From: UBA2365 sp964594045
GTDB taxonomy: Bacteria; Bacteroidota; Bacteroidia; Chitinophagales; Saprospiraceae
Assembly (NCBI GenBank): GCA_964594045.1
Contig: CAZQKR010000005.1
Coordinates: forward strand, 62,001 to 126,000
Length of the DNA: 64,000 nt
Reading direction: 5' to 3'
The stretch's first letter is position 1. Each line of letters opens with the position of its first letter. The notes below the pieces were generated by a model. That model was not told the origin of the DNA. It made no database searches and saw only the letters and a program-made list of their open reading frames with translations. The translations under genes were made by a program, and so were the position numbers. Shown here piece by piece: positions 19,272 through 28,608 of the stretch.

Positions 19272-20024
19272 ATGTCAGGTCATAGTAAGTGGTCAAAGAT
19301 CAAGCGGAAAAAAGGCGCAAATGATGCTAAAAGATCCAAGATATTTGGAAGAGTGCTTAAAGAAATCGCCATTGCAGTTAAAGAAGGCGGCAGTGGTGAT
19401 CCCAATTTCAATCCGCGCCTGAGGCTTGCCCTGGCCAACGCAAAAGGTGTCAATCTGCCCAAGGAGAATATCGATCGTGCGATCAATAAGGCCATGGATT
19501 CCAAAGATGAGATCCTGCATACACCGACCTATGAAGGTTACGGGCCGGGCGGTATCGCCATATTTCTGGAATGCACCACCAACAATATGCAACGCACTGT
19601 AGCTAATGTGCGTGCAATATTCAATAAAAAAGGAGGTAACCTGGCCACATCCGGCTCAGTTGGCTTCCTGTTTGAACGTAAAGGAATTTTCATGTTCGAT
19701 CTGGCTGACCGCAATCCGGAGGATCTTGAATTGGAATTGATAGATGCCGGAGCTGAAGATATGGAAGTGGATGAAGAGACAAAGGAAATTGAATTGACTG
19801 TTGACATGGTCAATTTTGGTGAGATGCAGAAAAAGCTGGAAGAACTCAATATCGAGGTAAAACAGGCATATCTGGAACGGATCCCAACCACTACCACGAA
19901 AGTACCGATAGATGAAGCCAAGAGGGTACTTCACCTGATTGAAGCACTGGAGGATGACGATGACGTTCAGTCCGTATTTCATAACCTTGAGATGACGGAA
20001 GAGCTTGAGCGGGAACTGGATTGA
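19272..20024 (+). CDS. yebC: YebC/PmpR family regulator (TACO1-like)
   Basis: This 250-residue protein has the full YebC signature: MSGHSKWSKIKRKKGANDAK at the start, NLPKENIDRAINKA, and YEGYGPGGIAIFLECTTNN. The three-domain family is described both as DNA-binding regulators and, more recently, as factors that help ribosomes through difficult peptide stretches; it is cytoplasmic. The length fits the family and the start is unambiguous. The acidic, Asp/Glu-rich C-terminus (EDDDDVQSVFHNLEM) is standard. It is followed by dnaG on the same strand after 203 bases that hold a -7-like box, so the two are probably transcribed separately. Confidence 0.96.
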   Translation: MSGHSKWSKIKRKKGANDAKRSKIFGRVLKEIAIAVKEGGSGDPNFNPRLRLALANAKGVNLPKENIDRAINKAMDSKDEILHTPTYEGYGPGGIAIFLECTTNNMQRTVANVRAIFNKKGGNLATSGSVGFLFERKGIFMFDLADRNPEDLELELIDAGAEDMEVDEETKEIELTVDMVNFGEMQKKLEELNIEVKQAYLERIPTTTTKVPIDEAKRVLHLIEALEDDDDVQSVFHNLEMTEELERELD

Positions 20025-20162
20025 ACTATGGTTTAATTTTGGGGGCGTTATGAGCTGATACCGGTTCCTGTTTGTTGAACGTCCATGATGAGTTGTTTCA
20101 ACTAAAAATTTGGTTCACTATGCATTATTGGTTGCATGCTGGCATTGTTGCCTTAAATTCCT

Positions 20163-20170
20163 TACATTTG
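20163..20170 (+). promoter_or_regulatory. Putative -7 promoter element of dnaG
   Basis: TACATTTG matches TAnnTTTG, 57 bases upstream of the dnaG ATG. TTG triplets upstream are not at the usual spacing, so this rests on the -7 match only. Confidence 0.35.
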
Positions 20171-20227
20171 TGCAAGTTGATCTGTACCGGATCTTAATCA
20201 TTATTCAGGAACAACCGGATTCTTTTT

Positions 20228-22168
20228 ATGATTGCCAAACATTCCATAGACCAGGTACTGGAAACAGTACAGATTGAGGAAGTGGTTTCCCACTTTGTCA
20301 ATCTGAAGCGTCGTGGGGTGAATATGATCGGCCTGTGTCCTTTTCACAATGAAAAAACGCCGTCATTCACTGTTTCCCCGGCAAAAAACCTGTTCAAATG
20401 CTTTGGCTGCGGAAAAGGCGGAAGTGCGGTGCATTTTGTAATGGAACACGAGGGTTACAGTTTTCCGGAAGCCATACGTTTTTTAGCGAAAATGTACAAT
20501 ATTACATTGGATGAGACTGCACCGGATCCATTGGAATCAGAGAACAAGGAGAAGAAAGACAGTCTGTTCATTGTGACAGAATTTGCAAAAAATCACTTTA
20601 CCCACAATCTTTTCGATACACAGGCAGGTGTCAACATAGGCCTGAGTTATTTCAAGGAACGGGGTTTCAGGGAAAACACAATCAAAGAATTCGGACTAGG
20701 GTTTGCACCGGATGACCCGACTGACCTCACTGAAATTGCCCTGAAGAACCAATACAAAAAAGAATTTCTGGTCGAATTGGGTTTGTGCAATGAAAATGGA
20801 CGGGATTTTTTCAGGAATCGTGTCATATTTCCAATTCAGAATTTATCCGGAAAAACGATCGGTTTTGGTGGGCGGGTTTTAGGCAATGATAAAAAAATTG
20901 CCAAATACATCAACTCACCGGAATCTGAAATTTACAATAAGCGGAAAACGCTTTACGGGCTTTATTTTGCAAAAAACGAGATCAGGCGTGAAGATGCCTG
21001 CATCCTTGTGGAAGGTTACACAGATGTGATCAGCCTGCATCAGACGGGCATCAAAAATGTGGTTGCATCTTCCGGAACTGCTCTGACAGACGATCAGATC
21101 CGGTTGATCAAACGATATACACAACATGTGATCGTTATTTATGATGGGGATGCAGCGGGAATTCACGCGGCTCAGAGAGGAACTGATCTGATCCTCGCAA
21201 TGGACATGTATGTCAAGGTGGTTATTTTGCCGGAAAATCACGATCCTGATTCATTTATCAAACAGGAAGGACCGGATGCATTCAGAAAATTTTTAAAGGA
21301 TAAATCACAGGATTTTATTTTGTTCAAATCCCATTTCCTCAAACAAGAGATCAGGCAGGATCCTGTCAAAAAAGTTGAGGTCCTTAAAGACATTGTTCAG
21401 ACGCTGGCCAGGATCCCGGATCCGATGGCCCGCAATACCTATGTGAAAGAATCGAGCAATATCATGGACATTGACGAAGCGATCCTGATCAATGAGGTGA
21501 ACAAAGTGATCAAAAATGAGATCAGGCAAAAAAGATTCAGGGAAAGCCTCCGCGAAGGCCAGGTTCCTGTAAATGAAGATGTATTTGAAGAAAAGGGAAT
21601 CCGCCCGGTGCACGAACAACCTGATTTCACCAATAAAGCTGATGAAACAATTGAAAGAGGACTGATCAGTCTGCTCATCAATTTTGGCAGTGAATTGTAT
21701 GATGAAGATAACAAAATTTCGGTTGCCAGCGTCATTGTTTCTGGTTGCGCTGAATTGCTGCCCTATTTCTCAAATAAAATATATGCCAGTGTTTTTGAAG
21801 ATGTGATCGCTAAGACTAATGAAGGGATCAAAACGGATCATCAATATTTCACTCATCATGAAAATCAGCAAATCAGGGACCTGGCAATCGATCTGTTGAA
21901 CAGTCCTTATGTGTATGCCGGGTGGGAAAATAAGGGTATGGAATTGCAAACACAGCGGATGCCGGAACAGAACTTCAAAAACGAATCGGACCAGCTTATC
22001 ATCAGGATCAACTACAGGAAATTAACCCGGATGATCGAAGAAAATATGAAAAAGCTGGAACGTATGGATACTGATGATCCGGAATACCTTATTTTACTGA
22101 AAATGCATGCCAAGATGATCGAACAGAAAAAGGAACTGGCTCTGATGATCGATAAAGTAATAGGATAA
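20228..22168 (+). CDS. dnaG: DNA primase DnaG
   Basis: Replicative primase of 646 residues that lays RNA primers at the fork. The N-terminal zinc ribbon is complete (Cys37, His40, Cys58, Cys61 in CPFHNEK and CFGCGKGG). The catalytic core follows, with the TOPRIM glutamate in VEGYTDVISLHQTG and the acidic pair in IVIYDGDAAGIHAA. The C-terminal roughly 200 residues are helical, as in the helicase-binding domain. The length is normal for Bacteroidota. The convergent LexA-like repressor gene ends only six bases after its stop, with no hairpin seen between them. Confidence 0.97.
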   Translation: MIAKHSIDQVLETVQIEEVVSHFVNLKRRGVNMIGLCPFHNEKTPSFTVSPAKNLFKCFGCGKGGSAVHFVMEHEGYSFPEAIRFLAKMYNITLDETAPDPLESENKEKKDSLFIVTEFAKNHFTHNLFDTQAGVNIGLSYFKERGFRENTIKEFGLGFAPDDPTDLTEIALKNQYKKEFLVELGLCNENGRDFFRNRVIFPIQNLSGKTIGFGGRVLGNDKKIAKYINSPESEIYNKRKTLYGLYFAKNEIRREDACILVEGYTDVISLHQTGIKNVVASSGTALTDDQIRLIKRYTQHVIVIYDGDAAGIHAAQRGTDLILAMDMYVKVVILPENHDPDSFIKQEGPDAFRKFLKDKSQDFILFKSHFLKQEIRQDPVKKVEVLKDIVQTLARIPDPMARNTYVKESSNIMDIDEAILINEVNKVIKNEIRQKRFRESLREGQVPVNEDVFEEKGIRPVHEQPDFTNKADETIERGLISLLINFGSELYDEDNKISVASVIVSGCAELLPYFSNKIYASVFEDVIAKTNEGIKTDHQYFTHHENQQIRDLAIDLLNSPYVYAGWENKGMELQTQRMPEQNFKNESDQLIIRINYRKLTRMIEENMKKLERMDTDDPEYLILLKMHAKMIEQKKELALMIDKVIG

Positions 22169-22174
22169 TGATGG

Positions 22175-23014
22175 TCAGATCTTCAACCTTTCATTTTTTA
22201 AAGTGCGCTCAATCGTCTGCTGAAGCCTGGTGATGGTCAAAGACTGACTGGAGATCACAGCTTTCAGGTCATCCAGGCTGGTTTCATATTTCAACTGGTT
22301 GCTGAATTGAGCATGTGAAAACGGGCTGATCTTCATTTTTACATACCACATTTCCACGACATCTTCTACCCTGATATCTATAGGCTGATAGAAGGAATTA
22401 TCAGAAATTAGCGTCAGAGTACCATTTTCCCTGATGTGATTCCTGATCCTTTTAACAACGATCTCTGACCTGGTCACCACAACATATACAAAGTCATTTC
22501 TGATATTGTATTTCCAAAGGTCCGGGTCCACCTGGCTGCAAACCAAAATTTCACCCTGAAAAATACCAGGCTCCATCGAGTCTCCAACCACATCAAATGC
22601 CCTGAAGATCCCGTGTCTGAAGTCCAGTCCCGGCAAACTGAAAGAGTTCAGGTCTTCAAGATAAACAGGATCGTGAAACTGTGTCAGGTAACCGGCAGCT
22701 GCAGCAACAGGCACATGTGCAATTTTATTTTCACATATCCTGTCATCCATTTCACTCCCGGACATATCTTCCGGGACTGTCCTACAAACAGGCTCACCCC
22801 TGCCACAGAAAATATAATCTGCACTCAGGTTAAACTTTTCCACTGCGCACCTGACCAGTTCAATGGTCACGTCTCTTTCCATTTTAAGGACTTTGTTCCA
22901 GCTTTGGGGCGAATAATCGAGTTCGAAAGCAAACTGTCGTGCTGATCTGACAACCCCGTTGTCTATCAGAATTTTAAAACATTCAATAAATCTTTTTGTG
23001 ACAATGCTTACCAT
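22175..23014 (-). CDS. LexA-like repressor with S24 autoprotease domain
   Basis: A 279-residue DNA-binding protein: an N-terminal helix-turn-helix region (about residues 1-70), a linker, then a peptidase S24 domain. The Ser/Lys dyad is visible as Ser146 in VVGDSMEPG and Lys188 in EIVVKRI, and an Ala107-Gly108 pair in VAAAAGYL is a plausible self-cleavage site. The last 35 residues form a short amphipathic helix. Such proteins are either SOS-type or phage-type (CI-like) repressors; no prophage genes are nearby, so a chromosomal damage-responsive or Bacteroidota-specific regulator is more likely. It is convergent with dnaG. Its own promoter region (23015-23290) is extremely AT-rich. Confidence 0.88.
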   Translation of the reverse strand: MVSIVTKRFIECFKILIDNGVVRSARQFAFELDYSPQSWNKVLKMERDVTIELVRCAVEKFNLSADYIFCGRGEPVCRTVPEDMSGSEMDDRICENKIAHVPVAAAAGYLTQFHDPVYLEDLNSFSLPGLDFRHGIFRAFDVVGDSMEPGIFQGEILVCSQVDPDLWKYNIRNDFVYVVVTRSEIVVKRIRNHIRENGTLTLISDNSFYQPIDIRVEDVVEMWYVKMKISPFSHAQFSNQLKYETSLDDLKAVISSQSLTITRLQQTIERTLKNERLKI

Positions 23015-23346
23015 CGGATTAACTCAGGTTTTTCGTTTACATATGCGAATTTAACAATAATTATATATATAACACAAATTTTTAATATATTTTTTTTATT
23101 ATTTTTTATTATTTGGTTTCCAATAAATTAGAATCACCATTTTCATGCATAAAAAAAAAATTAATTTGTAGTCTTAAATGATTGAAAAGTGCGGCAATCC
23201 TGACTTTTGAAGTTGAACCTTCAATGAATAGCCTTGATCACTATGCGACCAGATCATGGAAAATATTAAAATCTCTGTATTTGAAATAAAAAAAGGCCTG
23301 CAATCTGTATTGCATGCCTTTCAAGTATTTAGAAAACTATTTAGGT
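23015..23346. other. AT-rich spacer upstream of the repressor gene
   Basis: About 330 bases lie between the minus-strand repressor start and the ftsK stop. They contain long T and A runs (23080-23170) and the ftsK terminator, but no supported gene. Autoregulatory operators could lie here; I could not pick a clear palindrome by eye. Confidence 0.45.
23288..23321 (-). terminator. Rho-independent terminator of ftsK
   Basis: Read on the minus strand, AAAGGCATGCAAT and ATTGCAGGCCTTT form a long stem around an ACAG loop, followed by a T run. It sits 26 bases past the ftsK stop codon. Confidence 0.85.
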
Positions 23347-25839
23347 CTAAGATCTGTTTTTGAGTGCTGCCAGCATGTTTTCGAGTTCAATTTCACTGTA
23401 AACCAGCACATCTCTCGGTTTGCTTCCGTTGGCAGGACCAACCAGGCCAATTGCTTCCATCTGGTCCATGAGTCTTCCTGCCCTGTTGTATCCGATCTGC
23501 ATTTTTCTTTGAAGCAGGGAAGTTGAGCCATATTGTTCCAGAACGATCATTCTGGCTGCCTGTTCGAACATATCGTCAAGGTCATCATATCTGATCCCTT
23601 CATAATTGTTCTCTTCTTCCCCGGTCCTGTACTCCGGCAAATAGTAGGGTTCAGGATAACCCTGCTGATGTTCGATATGATTGACTACACGATCAATTTC
23701 CGGAGTATCTACAAATGCGCCCTGTATCCTCATGATATTACTTCCTCCGACGGACAAAAGCAAGTCTCCGCGGCCGATCAGCTGCTCTGCACCCATTTGA
23801 TCAAGGATGGTCCTTGAGTCAACTTTAGCCGATACTTTGTAAGCGATTCTGGCCGGGAAGTTGGCCTTGATCACCCCTGTAATGATGTTCACTGAAGGTC
23901 TTTGAGTAGCCAGGATAAGGTGGATACCAACGGCTCTGGACAATTGTGCCAGACGTGCAATTGGTAATTCTACTTCCTTTCCGGCAACCATGATCAGGTC
24001 AGCAAATTCATCGATGACCAGGATGAGATACGGGAAGAAACGGTGGCCTTCTTTAGGATTCAGCTGACGTTCCTGAAATTTGGCATTGTATTCCTTGATA
24101 TTACGGGCCTTGGCCAATTTAAGCAGGTCGTACCTGTTGTCCATTTCAATCATGAGTGAATGAAGGGTATTCACCACTTTCTCTGTATCGGTAACAATGG
24201 CTTCTTCCTGTTCGGGCATAAAAGCCAGGTAATGTTTCTTTAAGCCTGTATAAGGGAACAATTCCACTTTCTTCGGGTCGATCATGATAAATTTGATCTC
24301 AGACGGGTGTTTCCTGTACAGTAATGAAACAATGATGGAGTTGATCCCGACAGATTTACCCTGACCGGTTGCACCTGCAACCATCAGGTGAGGCATTTTG
24401 GCCAGGTCAGCAACAAATACTTCGTTGGCAATGGTTTTGCCGATGGCAATAGGCAGGTCCATTTTAGCGGACTGGAATTTTTCGGAAACCAAAATATCTT
24501 TTAAACCTACGGTTTGCTTATTTTTATTGGGCACTTCAATACCGATCGTCCCTTTTCCGGGGATAGGTGCGATGATCCTGATTCCCAAAGCAGCCAGGCT
24601 AAGGGCAATATCATTCTCGAGCGATTTGATCTTGCTGATCTTTATACCCGGAGCAGGCACGATTTCATATAGGGTCACGGTAGGTCCGATGGTTGCCCTG
24701 ATCTTGGTGATCTCTATCTTGTAATTTCTGAGCGTATTGATGATCTGATCCTTGTTGCTTTCCAACTCTTCACGGTCAATATTGAGCGTGGCAGAACCGT
24801 ATTCATCCAGTAATTCCGTTGAAGGGAACCCAAACAGAGACAAGTCCTTCCGGGGATCATAAGGTTCGAGCAAAAAGTCAGATTCTTCCTGTATATCCAG
24901 TTTTTCAATGTCGGATTTTTTCTCCACAAGTGTGAATCCGGAGTCAACCGAGCCATCTGAACATTCAGCAACTATGATCTTTTCATCAATTTCAAGACGC
25001 AGTCCATCAGGCTTTTCCGGCCTGATTTCATCTTTGTATCTGATCTCTTGATGATCATCATCTTCAAAATCAAATTGTATGGTATGCTGTGGAACATTTT
25101 CTGATTTTGGCGGCATTGCACCATGCGCAGTTTTTCCATCTTCAGCACCGGCATTGGCAGCTGTTTCAGCCCCGGAGCGATCAGACTTAAATAACACTTT
25201 TTTGGTGAAACTCAATGCAGGAAAACTGAAATTCATGAATCCGGTATTGAGCTGAATGGTTTCAAATTTCGGATTGAAATACCAGACAAAAAGTCCGAAC
25301 AAAGTGAATATCAGCAATAAAAGTAAACCTGCCCTGCCAATAAAATTACTCATCCATACCGTACTTGCTTCGCCGAATGCCCCACCCCAGCTAAAACCAG
25401 AGTTTTTGAAGATGAATTCCAGTGTGACAGATAAAAACAAGGTCAGAAAAAGCAATTTCTGGAACAATCTGTAGCTGCTTCTGAGGCTTCTTTTTGCAAG
25501 CAGGTTCAGGGCAACATGTACCATCAGATATATGATGAAAAAAGAAGATATCCCGAATCCCCAGTAGAAAAACATATTCGATACCAGTGCACCCATTCTG
25601 CCCAACCAGTTTTCCACCACGACATCACCCATAAACAGTACATTCCATGAAAAATCAAGGACTTTATCCTGATCGCTTTTCCACGTGAGTAAATAGGACG
25701 AAAATGCTATCGCCAGATAGATACTGGTTAAAATCAACATAATTCCCAACAATTTTGGCCATCTTTCATCTCTGATGTCCAGATTGCCAAAAAATGAATT
25801 ACTGTATTTACCTTTAGTTTTCTTTACTTTTGTACCCAT
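23347..25839 (-). CDS. ftsK: FtsK/SpoIIIE DNA translocase
   Basis: An 830-residue septal DNA pump that moves chromosome ends and aids dimer resolution at division. Four to five membrane helices fill residues about 30-190. A Lys/Glu-rich linker follows, then the motor: Walker A GATGQGKS (489-496), Walker B-type ILVIDEFADLIM, and LATQRPSVNIITGVIKANFP. The C-terminal winged-helix gamma domain (STSLLQRKMQIGYNRAGRLMD) reads KOPS-like sequences and activates XerD in other bacteria. The ATG start at 25839 follows an AT-rich leader. The linker is short, as usual in this phylum. No sign of damage. Confidence 0.97.
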   Translation of the reverse strand: MGTKVKKTKGKYSNSFFGNLDIRDERWPKLLGIMLILTSIYLAIAFSSYLLTWKSDQDKVLDFSWNVLFMGDVVVENWLGRMGALVSNMFFYWGFGISSFFIIYLMVHVALNLLAKRSLRSSYRLFQKLLFLTLFLSVTLEFIFKNSGFSWGGAFGEASTVWMSNFIGRAGLLLLLIFTLFGLFVWYFNPKFETIQLNTGFMNFSFPALSFTKKVLFKSDRSGAETAANAGAEDGKTAHGAMPPKSENVPQHTIQFDFEDDDHQEIRYKDEIRPEKPDGLRLEIDEKIIVAECSDGSVDSGFTLVEKKSDIEKLDIQEESDFLLEPYDPRKDLSLFGFPSTELLDEYGSATLNIDREELESNKDQIINTLRNYKIEITKIRATIGPTVTLYEIVPAPGIKISKIKSLENDIALSLAALGIRIIAPIPGKGTIGIEVPNKNKQTVGLKDILVSEKFQSAKMDLPIAIGKTIANEVFVADLAKMPHLMVAGATGQGKSVGINSIIVSLLYRKHPSEIKFIMIDPKKVELFPYTGLKKHYLAFMPEQEEAIVTDTEKVVNTLHSLMIEMDNRYDLLKLAKARNIKEYNAKFQERQLNPKEGHRFFPYLILVIDEFADLIMVAGKEVELPIARLAQLSRAVGIHLILATQRPSVNIITGVIKANFPARIAYKVSAKVDSRTILDQMGAEQLIGRGDLLLSVGGSNIMRIQGAFVDTPEIDRVVNHIEHQQGYPEPYYLPEYRTGEEENNYEGIRYDDLDDMFEQAARMIVLEQYGSTSLLQRKMQIGYNRAGRLMDQMEAIGLVGPANGSKPRDVLVYSEIELENMLAALKNRS

Positions 25840-26120
25840 TTCAATACCCGTGCAAATCGGTTAATAATGATAATGCAAAGGTATATTAAATAAAACATAT
25901 TATAAAATAATGCAATATGTTTTTGATATATTTAAATATTGATATATATTCAGTGTTGATTATCGCTTATATAAACAATAAAATATTTTTTCCTAATTGT
26001 GGTGAAATGATATGCTCAATGAATAGGTTTCAGGCACCATAAGAAAATCATCTGATTTCGCACATCATTTGATTACAATGGTCAGGGACCATATTGTTTG
26101 CTCAGATCATGTGCTCAGTT

Positions 26121-27545
26121 TCATTTCATATTGCACAGGTCCAGCTGGTAGTTGAATCCGATGACAAAATAACGGTTTTTGTCGATCCGGGCCACAGAGC
26201 TTTCATTGATATAATTGTCGGAAAAAGCAACATTTTCCAGTTTTGAGGCAGACTCGGCCCTGGCGATTTCTACCAGTCCGTGATTATAGTAAGCATATAT
26301 GCCCAAACCTTTCCAAAGTTTGAATTCCATACCCATTTGCGGGCTGATATCAAATCGGTTGAGCAATTGCTTATTGAACAGAACCTCTTCAGAAAGAATG
26401 ATGGTGTTAAAATATTGTTCGGAAAGATCTCTCACCGCATTGGAACCATACATCAGCCAGGAAAGATTCAGTCCGCCAAATATTTTCAGCCTGTTGAACC
26501 GGTACCCAAGGTTAAGCGGAATATTGAGATAATGCAGGTGGTCCACGAGCCCAACTACATACTCATAAGCGATTTCATTATTCCTGATATCTGAATTCTT
26601 CAATTCATAATCATACCTTCGTTCAACCCAATCTCCAGAGGCATTGGCTGAGGGCAGCGCTTTGTAGCCAAATAATCCGGTCCTTAATAATGCGTTGGAA
26701 AAATACTTTTTGTTCATCCAGGAATAATTCAAACCGGTCTGCAGGAAAAATCCGGAGGAAAAATACCTGTTATAAGTCAGACCAAATTCCAGCCCGCTAA
26801 AGCCGGCTATGTTCTCAGTCAGCAATCCGGAATGAAATTGGACTGCATGCCGGCAGAAGTCCGAAGCCACGTTTTTACCAAAACTAAGTGGAAGAATTAC
26901 CATCGGTTCACTGAACTGATCATTTTGAGCAGTTGGATTTACAGAAAATTGTTTAAGTGCAGGCAAATCCGCTGTGGAATAAATGTTCAGAACGGATGAA
27001 GACACTATCTGCTTGGGTTTTTCTACCTGATCATTGAAATTTTCTGCTGAATTCAGTATTCCGGATATAGCTGTTTCTGAAGGCTCAATTTTCATTGATG
27101 CGTGCAACTGACCATTTCTGGCACCACTATTATTTTGCTTTGCCCCTGTAACACTTCCTGATGTGATATTGGAATTTCCGTGAGCTTTGGGAGTTTTGGG
27201 TTTACCGGAAGCGTTCAATGATTTATTATGTTCCCTGGATTCCGTATTTTGGCTACCGGCAACAGATAAAGTTCGGTCATTTCCCGGCTGGTGTTTAAGC
27301 GCATAATCAACCGTGGTTTGCTGAATTTTTTGTTCATCAGCTTTGGGCATATCAGTTTTCTGGATCATCAAAATGATCCCGGCGCCACCGGCTGCAAGCG
27401 CAATCAGCAAAATCGCCAGTAACGGAAAAATCCTCTTTTTGGATTGTTTGGCAGTTGGCAAGGCAGTATCCAGCTTTTTCTCCATGTCAGCCCAGGCTTT
27501 GTTTACCAGCTTATCCATATTATTATTATTTATTTCGTTCATCAT
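26121..27545 (-). CDS. Putative anti-sigma/outer-membrane beta-barrel fusion protein
   Basis: A 474-residue protein that overlaps the upstream sigma factor gene by 4 bases. Residues 1-40 are a polar, presumably cytoplasmic tail (WADMEKKLDTALP), residues about 43-61 a single membrane helix, residues about 65-225 a polar low-complexity linker, and residues about 230-474 a series of alternating strands ending in an aromatic-rich FVIGFNYQLDL, like Bacteroidota PorT-type small barrels. The tail and helix resemble anti-sigma factors; the gene overlap supports this. A protein with an inner-membrane helix and an outer-membrane-type barrel would bridge both membranes. Function is inferred from position; no homologue is recognised by name. 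Confidence 0.65.
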   Translation of the reverse strand: MMNEINNNNMDKLVNKAWADMEKKLDTALPTAKQSKKRIFPLLAILLIALAAGGAGIILMIQKTDMPKADEQKIQQTTVDYALKHQPGNDRTLSVAGSQNTESREHNKSLNASGKPKTPKAHGNSNITSGSVTGAKQNNSGARNGQLHASMKIEPSETAISGILNSAENFNDQVEKPKQIVSSSVLNIYSTADLPALKQFSVNPTAQNDQFSEPMVILPLSFGKNVASDFCRHAVQFHSGLLTENIAGFSGLEFGLTYNRYFSSGFFLQTGLNYSWMNKKYFSNALLRTGLFGYKALPSANASGDWVERRYDYELKNSDIRNNEIAYEYVVGLVDHLHYLNIPLNLGYRFNRLKIFGGLNLSWLMYGSNAVRDLSEQYFNTIILSEEVLFNKQLLNRFDISPQMGMEFKLWKGLGIYAYYNHGLVEIARAESASKLENVAFSDNYINESSVARIDKNRYFVIGFNYQLDLCNMK

Positions 27546-28087
27546 TCCGCTTTTAATAATCCGTTGAATCTCAGTCTAAGCCTTTCCCTGGCTTTAGATA
27601 AATGCCATTTGGAAGTTCCTTCACTGATGCGGTATTCCTCCCCTATTTCCTTATGCGAATAACCGTACAATTCGTAGCATTTAAAAACATTTTGCATCAT
27701 TCCCGGAAGACTGTCGATCATCACCATGAGGTCTTCATAATACAAATTTGACAAAGCTTCAGGTCTGAAAACCATATCCTTTTCTTCCATGAACACATTT
27801 TTGATGTATTTCCCATCTCTCCTGAAGTGATCTGAAAGGCTGTTGAATACAATTTTCCTTACCCAGCCTTCAATACTTCCGCTTCCTTCAAACTGCCGGA
27901 TGCTGGTAAAAACCTTCAGCATCCCATCATTGATGATGCTGATCAACCTGTCTTCATCAGTGGTAAATCGACGACACATGGACAGTAATTTAGGGAAAAA
28001 ATAGCGGTACAGTATCTCCTGACTCCTGCGGTCATTGGAGATACAGCCCTGAATGATCTTTTCGTCTATTTTCCCTGAAAACCCCAC
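27542..28087 (-). CDS. ECF RNA polymerase sigma factor
   Basis: A 181-residue sigma-70 family factor of the ECF type. The sigma-2 region is seen around residues 20-90 (LLSMCRRFTTDEDRLISIINDGMLKVF, split by the expected polar turn) and sigma-4 at the C-terminus (YELYGYSHKEIGEEYRISEGTSKWHLSKARERL, a helix-turn-helix). It directs transcription of a small regulon. The gene overlaps the next one by ATGA, so the two are translationally coupled and the downstream protein is its likely antagonist. The lipoprotein genes upstream at 28110-30659 lie on the same strand. Confidence 0.92.
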   Translation of the reverse strand: MGFSGKIDEKIIQGCISNDRRSQEILYRYFFPKLLSMCRRFTTDEDRLISIINDGMLKVFTSIRQFEGSGSIEGWVRKIVFNSLSDHFRRDGKYIKNVFMEEKDMVFRPEALSNLYYEDLMVMIDSLPGMMQNVFKCYELYGYSHKEIGEEYRISEGTSKWHLSKARERLRLRFNGLLKAE

Positions 28088-28109
28088 TTTTATATTATAT
28101 GTGCTGCAA

Positions 28110-28541
28110 TCAATTTCTTTTTACGTATATCTGCTGTTCAAATCCTTTTAGATTGATATAAAACTCATTTTCATCACCCACAGACCCAAGGTCAAAGCCC
28201 GCTTCTTCCTGAATATAAGCTTCACAATGATCCTGGTCATCATGCACGATCTTTGCCTCCAGCTGTGGAGGTTCTGTTTTGATCCAGCCTCTGGCAGCCA
28301 ATTGGATATCATGTTCTTTACATCCGCCGCCATAGCCCACTTTCAAAAACAGGCAATCTCCATCCAAACGGTAACTGAGCACCCTGGTATCGTCTCCTTC
28401 AGGTCCGTTTTCGTACCACCCGTCGTTGATGTGTATGGGTTTGCATAAATCATCCGGAGTAATATCACAACAAACATAGCTGCATCCTGCAAACGGGATC
28501 AGCAAAATCAGTATGAATATTTTTACTAAAAAACTTTTCAT
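28110..28541 (-). CDS. Small Cys-containing lipoprotein, function unknown
   Basis: A 143-residue exported protein with a lipoprotein signal (hydrophobic run, lipobox FAGC). The mature part has several cysteines (CCDITPDDLC, GDCLF, GGGCKEHD, DHCEAY) that could form disulfides, and predicted beta strands. I do not recognise the family. It lies 22 bases upstream of the sigma factor gene on the same strand and belongs to a run of small lipoproteins extending to 30659, which may form a transcription unit with it. Confidence 0.75.
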   Translation of the reverse strand: MKSFLVKIFILILLIPFAGCSYVCCDITPDDLCKPIHINDGWYENGPEGDDTRVLSYRLDGDCLFLKVGYGGGCKEHDIQLAARGWIKTEPPQLEAKIVHDDQDHCEAYIQEEAGFDLGSVGDENEFYINLKGFEQQIYVKRN

Positions 28542-28608
28542 ACACAGGAATTCAATTAAATAACAGATTTCAAAATTACATTATTTTAATCAATCTGAAA
28601 CGGTGAAA

